From Pontibacter qinzhouensis (GTDB taxonomy: Bacteria > Bacteroidota > Bacteroidia > Cytophagales > Hymenobacteraceae): a DNA stretch of 56,865 nucleotides. A model generated the notes under the pieces. The model was not told the origin of the DNA and did no database searches. It saw nothing but the letters and a program-made list of their open reading frames with translations. Of this stretch, positions 7,124 to 16,162 are shown in pieces. How positions within the stretch are numbered: the first letter of the stretch is position 1; each line of letters starts with the position of its first letter. The DNA lies in NCBI RefSeq assembly GCF_008017455.1, contig NZ_VRTY01000033.1, forward strand, positions 1-56,865. The letters run 5' to 3'. The position numbers were made by a program, and so were the translations under genes.

Positions 7124-9235
7124 ATGGCATTAATTAACAAGATTAGAGAGAAGTCTGGTTGGGCAGTTGGCTTTATCGCCATAGGGCTAGGTGTGTTTGT
7201 GGTAGGCGGAGATCTGCTTGGCCCTAACTCAAGGCTGCTGGGCGGCAACGACACCACCATTGGCGAAGTAGCCGGCGAAGATATTGAGTACAATGAGTTC
7301 GATCAGGTATTCCAGCAAATTAAAGCCAACTACGAGAATCAGTCGGGGCGTTCTGCAACAGAAACAGAACTTGCCATGATCCGGGAGCAAGCCTGGAACA
7401 ACCTGGTGTTCAAAATTGCCCTGGAGAAAGAGTACGACAGACTTGGTATTCAGGTAACAGAAGAAGAGCTTTTCGATATGGTGCAGGGCGAAAACATTCA
7501 CCCATCGGTGCGCCAGGCCTTCACGAACCCACAAACCGGTGAGTTCGATCGTAACCAGGTCGTGCAATACCTGCAGAACCTCGACCAGATGGAGCCGCAG
7601 GCACGCCCTATGTGGACCAACTTCGAAAGAGGTCTGCTGGAAGACCGGGTGCAGAGCAAGTACATGAACATGCTGACCAAGTCGGTGTACATAACAACTG
7701 CCGAAGCAAAAAACTATTATGCCGCACAAAACGCAACAGCCAGCATTAAGGCGCTGTTCGTGCCTTATGGTGCCATTGCCGACTCTACCGTAAAAGTATC
7801 GGATGCGCAACTGAAAGATTATTTTGAACGCCATAAAGATGCCTACAAAGTAGAAGAAGGCCGTTCTTTAGAATTTGTTACCATTCCGGTGAGTGCTTCA
7901 GCAGAAGACAGCTCGTATTACCAGCAGGAAATAACTACGCTGAAAGAGCAGTTTGCCGCAGCCGATAACGATTCTGCTTTCGTGAACATGAACTCAGATG
8001 TATCGTACGACGGCACTTACCTGCCTGTAAGCGAGCTGCCGGAGCCATTGCGCAACACCCTTCCGCTGGAAAAAGGAAAAGTGTACGGACCATTTACCTC
8101 TAATGGCTCTGTAGGCTTGTATAAAGTAATAGATGCCAAAGAAGGTGAGACAAGCGTAGCACGTGCCAGCCACATCCTGATTAAACCAGACAACGATACA
8201 CCGGAAGCAAAAGCAGCTGCTTTGGCAAAAGCCAAAGACGTGTTGTCTCAGATCCAGAATGGTGCTGACTTTGCTATGATGGCTGCACAACACGGCACTG
8301 ATGGAACTGCCGCAGTAGGTGGTGACCTGGGCTGGTTCGGTGAAGGCAGAATGGTGCCGGCATTTGAGAAAGCTATTTTCGGAGCATCTTCTGCTGGTTT
8401 GCTGCCAAACCCTGTTGAAACGGAATTTGGCTATCACATCATTAAAATTACTGCTCCTAAAACAAAGCAAACCTACAAACTTGGAGCCCTGCAACGTGCC
8501 GTTGAAGCAAGCGAAACAACTCGTGGCGTAGCGTACAGCATAGCCGATGAGATTTCCGGTACCAGCGACGATCTAAAGGGCTTCAGAGAGAATGTAGAGA
8601 AAAACGGCGCACTTGTAAAAGAAGAAGCAGCTAACATAGGCAAAAACAATGTGCTGGTAAATAACCTGCAGAATGCCCGCGAGCTGGTTCGTTGGGCTTA
8701 CGCCAAAGGCACATCAGTTGGTGACGTATCGCCGGTATTCGAAGTAAACGAAACCTACGTAGTGGCAGTCCTGACAGGTAAGCGCGAAAAAGGCTATGCG
8801 AACATCGAAGATATTAAAGATGAGTTAACAGCCGCTGTTCGTAATGAGCTGAAAGCAAAACAAATTGCCGAGAAACTAAAGAGCGCCAACGGAACCCTGG
8901 AAGCCATTGCCTCCAGCTACGGTGCTGAAGCTTCTGTAAAAACTGCTGATGGCGTTACCTTTGCAGGTGGCTCCATAACAGGTCTTGGGTTCGAGCCTGT
9001 TGCAGTGGGTAAAGCGTTTGGTTTGAAGCCAGGTGCCCGTACAGCTCCTTTCGAAGGCCAGAATGGTGTGCTGATGGTAGAGCTGGTGCAGCTAAACAAC
9101 GCTCCTGAAACTACAGACTTTACCGAGGTGAAGCAACAACTGGTGAATACCCGCAGTGGCCGTAACCAGTCTAACGCTTACGAAGCCATCAAAGAGAAGG
9201 CCGACGTTAAAGATAACCGTGTTAAATTCTTCTAA
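7124..9235 (+). CDS. PpiD/SurA-like peptidyl-prolyl isomerase, membrane-anchored
   Basis: 703 residues. The N-terminus MALINKIREKSGWAVGFIAI with one transmembrane helix (about residues 12-32) matches the PpiD topology: cytoplasmic tip, single anchor, large periplasmic part. A SurA-N-like chaperone region follows (about 50-230) with NLVFKIALEKEYDRLGIQVTEEEL-type helices. The parvulin domain is at about residues 344-444: ARASHILIKPD, GDLGWFGEGRMVPAFEKAIF and VETEFGYHIIKI. A long C-terminal region contains a second, degenerate parvulin-like part. Known of the family: assists folding of outer-membrane and secreted proteins at the Sec translocon exit. It has its own putative promoter and a strong terminator at 9261-9292. 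Confidence 0.9.
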   Translation: MALINKIREKSGWAVGFIAIGLGVFVVGGDLLGPNSRLLGGNDTTIGEVAGEDIEYNEFDQVFQQIKANYENQSGRSATETELAMIREQAWNNLVFKIALEKEYDRLGIQVTEEELFDMVQGENIHPSVRQAFTNPQTGEFDRNQVVQYLQNLDQMEPQARPMWTNFERGLLEDRVQSKYMNMLTKSVYITTAEAKNYYAAQNATASIKALFVPYGAIADSTVKVSDAQLKDYFERHKDAYKVEEGRSLEFVTIPVSASAEDSSYYQQEITTLKEQFAAADNDSAFVNMNSDVSYDGTYLPVSELPEPLRNTLPLEKGKVYGPFTSNGSVGLYKVIDAKEGETSVARASHILIKPDNDTPEAKAAALAKAKDVLSQIQNGADFAMMAAQHGTDGTAAVGGDLGWFGEGRMVPAFEKAIFGASSAGLLPNPVETEFGYHIIKITAPKTKQTYKLGALQRAVEASETTRGVAYSIADEISGTSDDLKGFRENVEKNGALVKEEAANIGKNNVLVNNLQNARELVRWAYAKGTSVGDVSPVFEVNETYVVAVLTGKREKGYANIEDIKDELTAAVRNELKAKQIAEKLKSANGTLEAIASSYGAEASVKTADGVTFAGGSITGLGFEPVAVGKAFGLKPGARTAPFEGQNGVLMVELVQLNNAPETTDFTEVKQQLVNTRSGRNQSNAYEAIKEKADVKDNRVKFF

Positions 9236-9260
9236 GCAAAAAGTAGAAGTCACATTTATA

Positions 9261-9294
9261 AAAAGAGCCGCTCCTAACCGAGCGGCTCTTTTTA
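9261..9294 (+). terminator. Terminator after the PpiD-like gene
   Basis: A perfect 12-bp stem: AAAAGAGCCGCT (9261-9272) pairs with AGCGGCTCTTTT (9281-9292), loop of 8 nt, followed by T-rich sequence. It lies 25 bp after the stop. Confidence 0.93.
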
Positions 9295-9302
9295 TTATTA
9301 AA

Positions 9303-9358
9303 CCCTTGGCTCTTTTAAGACTTAAAACCTTTGGAAGGCCATTTTCATTAGAATAATT
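9303..9358 (+). repeat. 56-bp dispersed element, copy 1
   Basis: Begins CCCTTGGC, core CCTTTGGAAGGCC, ends ATTTTCATTAGAATAATT. It starts only 11 bp after the terminator stem of the PpiD-like gene and is in the same direction as that gene. Confidence 0.9.
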
Positions 9359-9366
9359 GCTGTTTT

Positions 9367-9416
9367 GCTGATTGTTGAATGGCTAAATTGTTTAATTGTT
9401 AAATGGTTAATTTAGG
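9367..9416 (+). repeat. Low-complexity tail repeat A following element copy 1
   Basis: GCTGATTGTTGAATGG followed by repeated ATTGTTAAATGG-like sequence. A closely similar stretch occurs on the minus strand at 47386-47426, there also on the 3' side of a copy of the 56-bp element (copy 15). Confidence 0.65.
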
Positions 9417-9664
9417 AAGAACAGCTAAGACCTCGCAGCGTGCGCAGCTCCTGCGAGTGTCTGAGCCAAGGAGAAGGAAGGTTGACCATCCGCTTTGGAG
9501 AAAATATCTAACATCTCTGCTGCTTGGAATCTTCCGAAGTTTGATTTTAAACTTAAGATGAAGCAGGAATAACTCTGTTCCGGGCAAGTTATAGGAATAG
9601 TTTGAAAGCAGCAAAACGCAGGAAGACTCTTAAGAACAGAATGAGGCTCTTTTATAGAATCAGA

Positions 9665-9720
9665 CCCTTGACTCTTTTTAGGCAAAAAACCTTCGGGAGG
9701 CCATTTTCATTAGAATAATT
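9665..9720 (+). repeat. 56-bp dispersed element, copy 2
   Basis: Begins CCCTTGAC, core CCTTCGGGAGGCC, ends ATTTTCATTAGAATAATT. It is 306 bp after copy 1, same orientation. Confidence 0.92.
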
Positions 9721-9882
9721 TAATGTAAGGTGCTAAGTCGTAGCCTATGCTCCGCTAGAAAGCGCATACATCACGGGGCAAAAGTCTTACTGTAGCGCTC
9801 CGATAGTTGCGGACTTTTGCTTATCTTTAAAATACCGGTTGTGTTTCATATCAAAATAGCTGGCGGAGCGTTTTAGAGTATT

Positions 9883-11706
9883 ATGCAGATAAGAATATTG
9901 TTAAGCCTGGTTTTTATGATGGTGCTGCTGGCCTCTGTCAAGCTGGTGGCCCAATCTAAGCAGCAGGAGGTGGAGTTGGCCCGTGAATATTTGAGCAAAG
10001 GCGACTTCGAAAAAGCCGAAAGTCTTTACGCCAAACTGATAGACGACCAGCGCCTGTTCCACGTGGTGTACCCCGATTACCTGAAAACCCTCTTGGCGCA
10101 GCGCAACTACAAAGAGGCCGAGAAGCTGGTAAAGAAAACGATGAAACGCTCCTCCAACACGCTCATGTATGCCGTTGACCTCGGGGTTGTGTACCAGGAA
10201 GCAGGCGATAAAGCGGCGGCTGAAAAGCACTACGATAAACTGATCAGCCAGTTGAGCCAGGGAGAAATAGTAGCCGTCGCCAGTCTTTTTATGCAACAAA
10301 ACCAGTTCGACTATGCCGAGAAAGCCTATCTGCGCGGCCGTGAGCTGAGCAAGAACCCACTGGAGTATAACCGCCCCCTCATCGCACTCTATACCCATCG
10401 CCAGAAAAACGAGCCACTGGTGCAGGAAGTGCTCAAGCTGCTGCAGGAAAATGAGCAGGAGTTAGGCTATGTGCAGAACATGCTGCAGAACAGCCTGCGC
10501 GATGATAAAGGCTTCGACCTGCTGGAGAAGGAGCTACTTGTAAAAGTGCAGCAGGAGCCAGATAAGCTATCGTATAACGAGTTGCTGATATGGTTGTATA
10601 CCCAACGCAAAGATTTTTACAGTGCCCTGCTGCAGGCGCGCTCCGTAGACAAGCGCACCCGCAGCGGCGGCACCCGGGTTATGGAACTTGGAGCCATAAG
10701 CGCTAAGAACAAAGACTACGATGGTGCCATTGAGGCCTACGAGTATATGGTGAAGGAGTACCCGGACGGGCCCTATTACTTTATGGCGCGGCAGCGGCTC
10801 ATTAACGCCCGCGAGGAGCAGGTAGAGAACACGTTTCCGGTAGATTTAATTAAAATTCGAAGCCTGATTGCGGAGTATGAGGCGCTGCTGGGAGAGGTGG
10901 GGCGCAATGCCAACTCTGTAGAGGTGCTGCCGCACATGGCCAGCCTTTACGCCTTCCACCTCGACGAAAAGGACAAAGCCATAAACCTGCTGCAGGAGGT
11001 AATTGCTATGCCCCGCACCAACCCGAACCTGGTAGCTGAAAGCAAATTAACCTTAGGCGACATTTACCTGCTGAAAGGGGAACCCTGGGAATCGACGCTG
11101 CTGTACTCGCAGGTAGAGAAGTCGCATAAGGAGACTAGCATCGGGCATGAGGCAAAGCTGCGCAACGCCCGCCTGAACTACTACAAAGGAGACTTTGAGC
11201 TGGCCCAGGCGCACCTCGACATCCTGAAGCTGGCTACCAGTCGCGAAATTGCCAACGACGCCATGGAACTAAGTTTGCTCATAACCGACAACACCGGCCT
11301 CGACACCTCCACGGTAGCTATGGAAGAATATGCCGCCATAGAACTGCTCGTGTTTCAGAATAAGCTGGAGGAGGCGCACACGCGGCTGGATGCCATGCTC
11401 GAAAAGTTTCCGGGCCACAGCCTCACCGATGAAATTTACTTTAAGAAGGCGGCCCTGTATGAGCGCATGGGGAACTTTGAGCAGGCAGTAGCCAACCTCA
11501 ATAAAATTGTGAGTAATCCGCAGGTAGATATATTAAGCGATGATGCCCTCTACAGAATGGCCTATATTTATGAAGAGAACCTGAAGGATACCGAAAAGGC
11601 CCGCCAACTCTATAACGATCTGCTGGTAAAGCACCAGGGAAGCATTTATGTGGCAGAAGCCCGCAAGCGTTTTCGGAACCTGCGTGGCGATAACCTGAAC
11701 CAGTAA
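9883..11706 (+). CDS. Periplasmic TPR-repeat protein
   Basis: 607 residues. A signal peptide is visible (MQIRILLSLVFMMVLLASVKLVAQ, cleavage near residue 23). The mature part is almost wholly helical tetratricopeptide-like repeats: AREYLSKGDFEKAESLYAKL, KEAEKLVKKTMKRSSNTLMY, DKAAAEKHYDKLI and later MGNFEQAVANLNKIVSNP and EKARQLYNDLLVKH, with the usual A/G/Y/A spacing. TPR proteins scaffold protein complexes; which complex cannot be read from the sequence. Tol-Pal/YbgF-like or gliding-related partners are possible in this phylum, but there is no neighbour evidence. It stops at 11706, 3 bp short of the stop of the small minus-strand gene, so the two are tightly convergent. Confidence 0.8.
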   Translation: MQIRILLSLVFMMVLLASVKLVAQSKQQEVELAREYLSKGDFEKAESLYAKLIDDQRLFHVVYPDYLKTLLAQRNYKEAEKLVKKTMKRSSNTLMYAVDLGVVYQEAGDKAAAEKHYDKLISQLSQGEIVAVASLFMQQNQFDYAEKAYLRGRELSKNPLEYNRPLIALYTHRQKNEPLVQEVLKLLQENEQELGYVQNMLQNSLRDDKGFDLLEKELLVKVQQEPDKLSYNELLIWLYTQRKDFYSALLQARSVDKRTRSGGTRVMELGAISAKNKDYDGAIEAYEYMVKEYPDGPYYFMARQRLINAREEQVENTFPVDLIKIRSLIAEYEALLGEVGRNANSVEVLPHMASLYAFHLDEKDKAINLLQEVIAMPRTNPNLVAESKLTLGDIYLLKGEPWESTLLYSQVEKSHKETSIGHEAKLRNARLNYYKGDFELAQAHLDILKLATSREIANDAMELSLLITDNTGLDTSTVAMEEYAAIELLVFQNKLEEAHTRLDAMLEKFPGHSLTDEIYFKKAALYERMGNFEQAVANLNKIVSNPQVDILSDDALYRMAYIYEENLKDTEKARQLYNDLLVKHQGSIYVAEARKRFRNLRGDNLNQ

Positions 11707-11709
11707 GGG

Positions 11710-11823
11710 TTAATCACCGAAAAAGAGGAAGAGCAACAGCAGGAAAATAAAGAAGAAACCGTACATGATTATGTCCAGGGAGTAATCTTTCCACTTCTCA
11801 TAAAACTCTTTGAATCGTTTCAT
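11710..11823 (-). CDS. 37-residue single-span membrane protein
   Basis: Short gene found by reading the gap between the TPR gene and recJ. Translation from the ATG at 11823: MKRFKEFYEKWKDYSLDI, then a single hydrophobic segment IMYGFFFIFLLLLFLFFGD and a TAA stop at 11710-11712. The protein has a basic, amphipathic N-terminal helix with aromatic residues and one C-terminal transmembrane helix ending in Asp, which fits an N-in tail-anchored or small bitopic protein. AAGGAG lies directly before the ATG, too close for classic Shine-Dalgarno spacing. It ends 3 bp from the convergent TPR gene. The reading has the amino-acid pattern of a genuine membrane protein and not of a random ORF, but no family is recognised. 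Confidence 0.65.
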   Translation of the reverse strand: MKRFKEFYEKWKDYSLDIIMYGFFFIFLLLLFLFFGD

Positions 11824-11916
11824 CTCCTTACCTGTTATACCGGCACAAAGATATAAAATTTCAGGAATCGGGTAGGGCAGTTGCTTCTGGCGGCAGCCAA
11901 ATTCCTGTTAAATCCC

Positions 11917-11924
11917 TACCTTTG
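11917..11924 (+). promoter_or_regulatory. -7 element of a Bacteroidota promoter for recJ
   Basis: TACCTTTG matches the TAnnTTTG consensus exactly and is followed by CAAATAATACG; recJ starts 30 bp downstream at 11955. No clear -33 TTG is seen at the expected distance. Confidence 0.55.
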
Positions 11925-11954
11925 CAAATAATACGATACGTGTAGCTGAAGCAT

Positions 11955-13667
11955 ATGGAGAAAAGATGGGTTTACAACGAAGAGGCACTGCCGGAGGTAA
12001 TTTCGGAACTGGCAGATAGCCTGAAGATTAGCACGACCCTGGCCAGTATTCTTTGCCAACGAGACATCTGCACCTTCGAAGAAGCCAAAGCATTTTTCCG
12101 GCCTTGCCTGAGCAGCCTGCACGACCCCTTCCTGATGAAGGACATGGACCTGGCCGTAAATCGTATTAACAAAGCCCTTCATAATTCCGAAAAAATTCTG
12201 GTGTATGGCGACTACGATGTAGATGGCACTACCTCGGTGGCGCTTATGTACAGCTTTCTGCGCACCCACACCCAACATGTAGAGTTCTATATTCCGGACA
12301 GGTACAAAGAGGGCTATGGCGTATCGCAGCAGGGCGTAGAGTGGGCGGCAGAGAATGGCTTTACCCTCATCATCAGCCTCGACTGCGGCATTAAATCAGC
12401 AGATAAGGTAGCGTTTGCCAGCTCCCTTGGCGTCGATTTTATTATTTGCGACCATCACCTCCCGGATGAAGACATTCCGCAGGCAGTAGCCGTGCTGGAC
12501 CCCAAACGCCCGGACTGTCTGTATCCGTTTAAAGAGCTGTCGGGTTGCGGCGTGGGCTTTAAACTGATACAGGCCTTCTGCTACCAAAACAACATAGAGC
12601 AGGAGGAGGCTTTTAAGCTGCTGGACCTGGTGGTGGTCAGTATCTCAGCTGATATTGTGCCTATTGTAGGAGAAAACCGCGTGCTGGCGCATTATGGGCT
12701 TAAGCAGATTAACGGTACTGATGGCATGCGCCCAGGCCTGGAAGCGCTGAAAGAGCTGGCAGACATAACCGGTCCAATGGATGTAACAAGCGTAGTTTTC
12801 GGCTTTGCGCCACGCATAAATGCTGCCGGCCGCATGGGCGATGCCAAACGCTCTGTTAGAATGCTGCTGGCCGAAACAAAGGAAGAGGCTTACCAGGTAG
12901 CCGACATCATAAACGAATCGAACAAAGAGCGGCGCAGCAAAGACTCCAACATTACCAAAGAGGCGCTGCAGATGATCGAGGAAGACGATTTTCTGAGAAC
13001 AGCCAACTCTACCGTGCTTTATAAAGACTCCTGGCACAAAGGCGTTATTGGCATTGTGGCTTCGCGCTGTATCGAAAAATATTATAGGCCTACCATTATT
13101 TTAACGCAGTCTAATGGCAAAGCATCCGGCTCGGCCCGCTCGGTGCATGGCTTTAACGTGCACAACGCCATAGAAAGCTGCTCCGATTTGCTCGATCAGT
13201 TTGGCGGCCATATGTATGCGGCTGGCCTTACACTGCCTGTAGAGAATATTCCGGCCTTTAGGGAGCGTTTCGAGGCGTTTGTGTCTGATACCATAACCGA
13301 GGAGCAGAAGATACCACAGATCGAGATAGACGGCAAACTGAAGCTGAACCAGATTACCCGTAACTTCTACAACATTGTGCACCAGATGGAGCCATTTGGG
13401 CCAGGCAACATGCGGCCAGTTTTTGTGTCGGAGTGCGTGTACGATACGGGGGCGGTACGGGTGGTAGGCAGCTCACACCTGAAGCTCACCCTTACCCAGG
13501 ACGGTTACCACGCCATAGATGCCATTGGCTTCGGCCTAAGCGACTACTATGACGCTATTTCCAAAGGTATTCCGTTTGATGTATGCTACACCATTGAAGA
13601 AAACATTTTCAGAGGGGTATCTACCTTACAACTTCGCATCAAAGACATAAGAACGCAAACGCGCTAG
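11955..13667 (+). CDS. recJ: Single-stranded-DNA-specific exonuclease RecJ
   Basis: 570 residues. RecJ degrades single-stranded DNA 5' to 3' in RecF-pathway recombination, base-excision and mismatch repair. DHH-superfamily metal motifs are all present: VYGDYDVDGTTS (Asp86, Asp88), SLDCGI (Asp143) and ICDHHLPD (Asp166-His167-His168), then LSGCGVGFKL. The DHHA1 domain follows with FGGHMYAAGLTLP near residue 417, and a C-terminal OB-fold RNA/DNA-binding domain closes the protein, with GPGNMRPVFVSE near 478. Length and order match the family. ATG at 11955 is the first start after the -7 box. The next gene is convergent, 54 bp away. Confidence 0.96.
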   Translation: MEKRWVYNEEALPEVISELADSLKISTTLASILCQRDICTFEEAKAFFRPCLSSLHDPFLMKDMDLAVNRINKALHNSEKILVYGDYDVDGTTSVALMYSFLRTHTQHVEFYIPDRYKEGYGVSQQGVEWAAENGFTLIISLDCGIKSADKVAFASSLGVDFIICDHHLPDEDIPQAVAVLDPKRPDCLYPFKELSGCGVGFKLIQAFCYQNNIEQEEAFKLLDLVVVSISADIVPIVGENRVLAHYGLKQINGTDGMRPGLEALKELADITGPMDVTSVVFGFAPRINAAGRMGDAKRSVRMLLAETKEEAYQVADIINESNKERRSKDSNITKEALQMIEEDDFLRTANSTVLYKDSWHKGVIGIVASRCIEKYYRPTIILTQSNGKASGSARSVHGFNVHNAIESCSDLLDQFGGHMYAAGLTLPVENIPAFRERFEAFVSDTITEEQKIPQIEIDGKLKLNQITRNFYNIVHQMEPFGPGNMRPVFVSECVYDTGAVRVVGSSHLKLTLTQDGYHAIDAIGFGLSDYYDAISKGIPFDVCYTIEENIFRGVSTLQLRIKDIRTQTR

Positions 13668-13721
13668 AAATCTTCTGATGAACCAGAAATGGAAGAGGGT
13701 AAAAACTAGTTGGTATGAAAT

Positions 13722-14117
13722 TTACCGAACGGCTGTGGCTGGTGCGTTTTGGTCGTGCTTCCGCCAGCTTGCTGCTGCTGCCAGTGCCATCACGACTCCG
13801 GCAATCAGCAAACCAAACGATTCGCGGGCCTGTTCCATGGCATTGGTTTTCATAGATAAATCTTTCTGCGCCCATTCCTGCGTTATCCATTCCGAAACGG
13901 AGCTGGGGTAGAGCAGGGCAAACCCAAAGAGAAACAGAACCGCACTGGTTGTTACCAAACTTTTATGATAAATACCAAACGCTGCGAAACCGCACATTAC
14001 TGCCGAGAACCCGTAAATCAGTATCCAAAGCCAGGCATCAGGGTCGTTGAACTGCCAGTAAGAAAAAAGCAGAAAGGCCAGGCACCAAAAGCCGAAAAAT
14101 CCTCGAATTAATTTCAT
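13722..14117 (-). CDS. TMEM220-like small integral membrane protein
   Basis: 131 residues with four predicted transmembrane segments: about residues 4-22 (IRGFFGFWCLAFLLFSYWQ), 28-48, 54-71 and 100-116. The N-terminal pattern SYWQFNDPDAWLWILIYG (aromatic, Q-x-N-D-P-D, W-x-x-IYG) is the recognisable signature of the transmembrane protein 220 family, found in animals and in many bacteria. No biochemical role is established for it. The C-terminus RKHDQNAPATAVR is polar. It is convergent with recJ and shares its strand with the GH25 gene 59 bp upstream. Family call moderately sure, function unknown. Confidence 0.7.
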   Translation of the reverse strand: MKLIRGFFGFWCLAFLLFSYWQFNDPDAWLWILIYGFSAVMCGFAAFGIYHKSLVTTSAVLFLFGFALLYPSSVSEWITQEWAQKDLSMKTNAMEQARESFGLLIAGVVMALAAAASWRKHDQNAPATAVR

Positions 14118-14176
14118 ATTACTTAATTAAGTTCAGATCTTATTTAATACGAGCAAACATTGCGCCTAATTAGCTT

Positions 14177-14983
14177 TTACGGCAGTGGCTGCCTGTGCTT
14201 AAGTTGCTGTAGCAGGTCCTCCTTGGGGGCAGGCAACTCTGGCTGGCAGAGGGCGTGCAGTGTTTCATAATCGCCGGGGAAGAAGTTGAGATCTACGGCA
14301 GCCTTTATACCAGGCAAGGTACCACGGTCGGTATATTGCCAGAAAGCCCATTTGTCGGTTTGGTGTAACACGGGTTGGGCTGTGTTATAGCGGGCTATCC
14401 AGAAGGAGTAATCGTTGAAATGGCCTTTAAGCCAGCGGCGGTAAAAGTTCTGGTTCGAGTAGATCATGGGCTTCATGCCATAATGATCTTCTATAGCCTC
14501 CAGCCAGATTCTGATCTGCTCCCGGAACTGTTCTCCACTAACACTGGCGGCAGCCACCTCCACATCGAGCACAGGCGGCAGGTCGCCGGCCTCGAGGCGC
14601 ACCAGGTTTTTAAAGATTTTAACCTGTTCTATGGCAGGTACCGTAGGAATAAAAAAATGATAGGCACCTCGTTTTATGCCTACTCGCTTTGTTTCCTGCC
14701 AGTTGCGTTCAAAGTATGGGTCCTGGCGGCAATCGCTTTGCGAGGCTTTTACAAAGGCAAAGGTAATGTCGGCTTCCTTAACCTGGTGCCAGTCTACCTC
14801 GTGTTGCCACCTCGATACATCTATCCCTTTCAGGCTACTGACTTTGGTGGTAGTGGCGGTGGCTTTATCGTCGTCTTTGGCAATAGGCTCAGAGGTGCTG
14901 AGCAAGCTTACAAAGCCAGCCATAAACAGCAAACTGATGTGGGTCAGCTTCTGCGAAACAAGTAAAAGAAAAGCGAAAAACAT
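14177..14983 (-). CDS. GH25 family lysozyme (N,O-diacetylmuramidase-like)
   Basis: 268 residues. A hydrophobic N-terminus (residues 2-28) is a signal peptide or membrane anchor, followed by a T-rich linker. The GH25 domain runs from about residue 52 to 250: GIDVSRWQHEVDW with catalytic-site Asp55, FVKASQS, GAYHFF, and DLPPVLDVEV giving the paired Asp140 and Glu142 that GH25 enzymes use for hydrolysis of the MurNAc-GlcNAc bond. FWQYTDRG and AVDLNFFPGD also match the family. Known of the family: cleaves the glycan strands of peptidoglycan. In this position it could act in cell-wall turnover or against competitors; the sequence does not say. No immunity or lysis partner lies next to it. Confidence 0.9.
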   Translation of the reverse strand: MFFAFLLLVSQKLTHISLLFMAGFVSLLSTSEPIAKDDDKATATTTKVSSLKGIDVSRWQHEVDWHQVKEADITFAFVKASQSDCRQDPYFERNWQETKRVGIKRGAYHFFIPTVPAIEQVKIFKNLVRLEAGDLPPVLDVEVAAASVSGEQFREQIRIWLEAIEDHYGMKPMIYSNQNFYRRWLKGHFNDYSFWIARYNTAQPVLHQTDKWAFWQYTDRGTLPGIKAAVDLNFFPGDYETLHALCQPELPAPKEDLLQQLKHRQPLP

Positions 14984-15100
14984 AGTGGCGGCGATAAGTA
15001 GTACAAGCTAAGCAGGTAACAAGTAAAAATCAAGCTTTTTATAGAGTATTTAGCTAAATAAGCATGAACTTTGCCTCTAACTGGTGCCTGGTTCGTTTAA

Positions 15101-15157
15101 CCCTTGGTGCCCTGGCATATAAAATGCTTCCGGAAGGCCATTTTCATTAGAATAATT
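15101..15157 (+). repeat. 56-bp dispersed element, copy 3 (57 bp)
   Basis: Begins CCCTTGGT, core GCTTCCGGAAGGCC, ends ATTTTCATTAGAATAATT. The core is a perfect CTTCCGGAAG palindrome. TTAATTGTTAA follows, resembling the tail repeat after copy 1. Confidence 0.9.
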
Positions 15158-15265
15158 TAATTGTTAATTGCTACTTATTAAGAGTTTAGTAGTTAATATA
15201 AAGCTTAACAAGTAGATGATTACTAGAACGAAAGAGACTTATTTTACCTCCGGGCTCCTTCGTAA

Positions 15266-15321
15266 CCCTTGGCACAAAAATGTCTGAAATTCTTCTGGAG
15301 GGCATTTTTATTTGAATAATT
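15266..15321 (+). repeat. 56-bp dispersed element, copy 4
   Basis: Begins CCCTTGGC, core TTCTTCTGGAGGGC, ends ATTTTTATTTGAATAATT. More diverged in the core, ends intact. Confidence 0.85.
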
Positions 15322-15429
15322 CGTTTTTATAAAACTACTGTCCGTTAGTTGGGTGAAGTAGTGACACCTTAAAATATTGCGTTGATGGCGCTTTTTGCAG
15401 GGCGCAGGTTTATTAAGTAAATTACAGAA

Positions 15430-16161
15430 ATGAAACTAAAAGCAGAACACCTGTTTAAAAAATACAAGTCGCGCATGGTTGTGAACGATGTGTGCGTGGA
15501 AGTGAATCAGGGCGAAATTGTAGGGTTGCTAGGGCCTAACGGAGCCGGTAAAACAACCTCGTTCTACATGATAGTAGGCTTGGTGAAGCCTAACAAAGGG
15601 AAAATTTTTCTGGATAAAGAAGACATTACCACTCTGCCTATGTACCAGCGTGCCAAGCGCGGGGTAGGCTACCTGGCCCAGGAGCCATCGGTGTTCAGGC
15701 AGCTGACGGTGGAGGAGAACATACTGGCCGTGCTGGAGATGACAAATATGAGCAAGCAGGCGCAGAAAGAGAAGGTAGATGAACTGCTGGAGGAGTTCTC
15801 GCTTACGCATGTGCGCAAAAACAAAGGCATTGTGCTCTCAGGTGGGGAGCGCCGCCGCACCGAAATTGCCCGTGCTCTGGCCGTAGATCCGAAGTTCGTA
15901 CTTCTGGATGAGCCCTTTGCCGGCGTAGACCCCATTGCCGTAGAAGAAATTCAGGGTATTGTGGCGCAACTGAAGAACAAAAACATCGGCATCCTTATTA
16001 CGGACCACAACGTAAACGAAACCCTCTCCATAACCGATAGGGCTTACCTGCTGTTCGAAGGCAAGATTCTGAAGTCTGGTACCGCCGAAGATCTGGCCGC
16101 AGACGAAACCGTAAGAAGAGTTTACCTGGGCAAGCACTTCGAGCTGAAGCGGAAGGTTTAG
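15430..16161 (+). CDS. lptB: LPS export ABC transporter ATPase LptB
   Basis: 243 residues. LptB is the cytoplasmic ATPase of LptB2FG, which extracts lipopolysaccharide from the inner membrane. ABC motifs: Walker [18 protein letters not shown] (about residues 35-50), Q-loop [18 protein letters not shown], signature [16 protein letters not shown] (about 137-152) and Walker [14 protein letters not shown], with the H-loop in [12 protein letters not shown]. The pattern [19 protein letters not shown] and [11 protein letters not shown] are specific to LptB within ABC ATPases. Length is normal. It lies 10 kb from lptC and has no other lpt gene beside it. Confidence 0.95.
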   Translation: MKLKAEHLFKKYKSRMVVNDVCVEVNQGEIVGLLGPNGAGKTTSFYMIVGLVKPNKGKIFLDKEDITTLPMYQRAKRGVGYLAQEPSVFRQLTVEENILAVLEMTNMSKQAQKEKVDELLEEFSLTHVRKNKGIVLSGGERRRTEIARALAVDPKFVLLDEPFAGVDPIAVEEIQGIVAQLKNKNIGILITDHNVNETLSITDRAYLLFEGKILKSGTAEDLAADETVRRVYLGKHFELKRKV

Positions 16162-16162
16162 G

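Larger units (their letters stand above)
9295..9882. other. Non-coding stretch with two copies of the 56-bp element
   Basis: Holds copies 1 and 2 of the dispersed element, a TTGTTGAATGG-type tail at 9367-9416, and an inverted pair GCAAAAGTC (9778-9786) / GACTTTTGC (9812-9820) just before TATCTTTA (9822-9829), a possible -7 box for the TPR gene. Open minus-strand readings here have no recognisable protein and run across the elements. Confidence 0.7.
14984..15429. other. Non-coding stretch with element copies 3 and 4
   Basis: Divergent region between the GH25 gene and lptB. It contains two same-direction copies of the 56-bp element 108 bp apart. Apart from these I see AT-rich sequence and no convincing promoter box for lptB. 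Confidence 0.7.
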
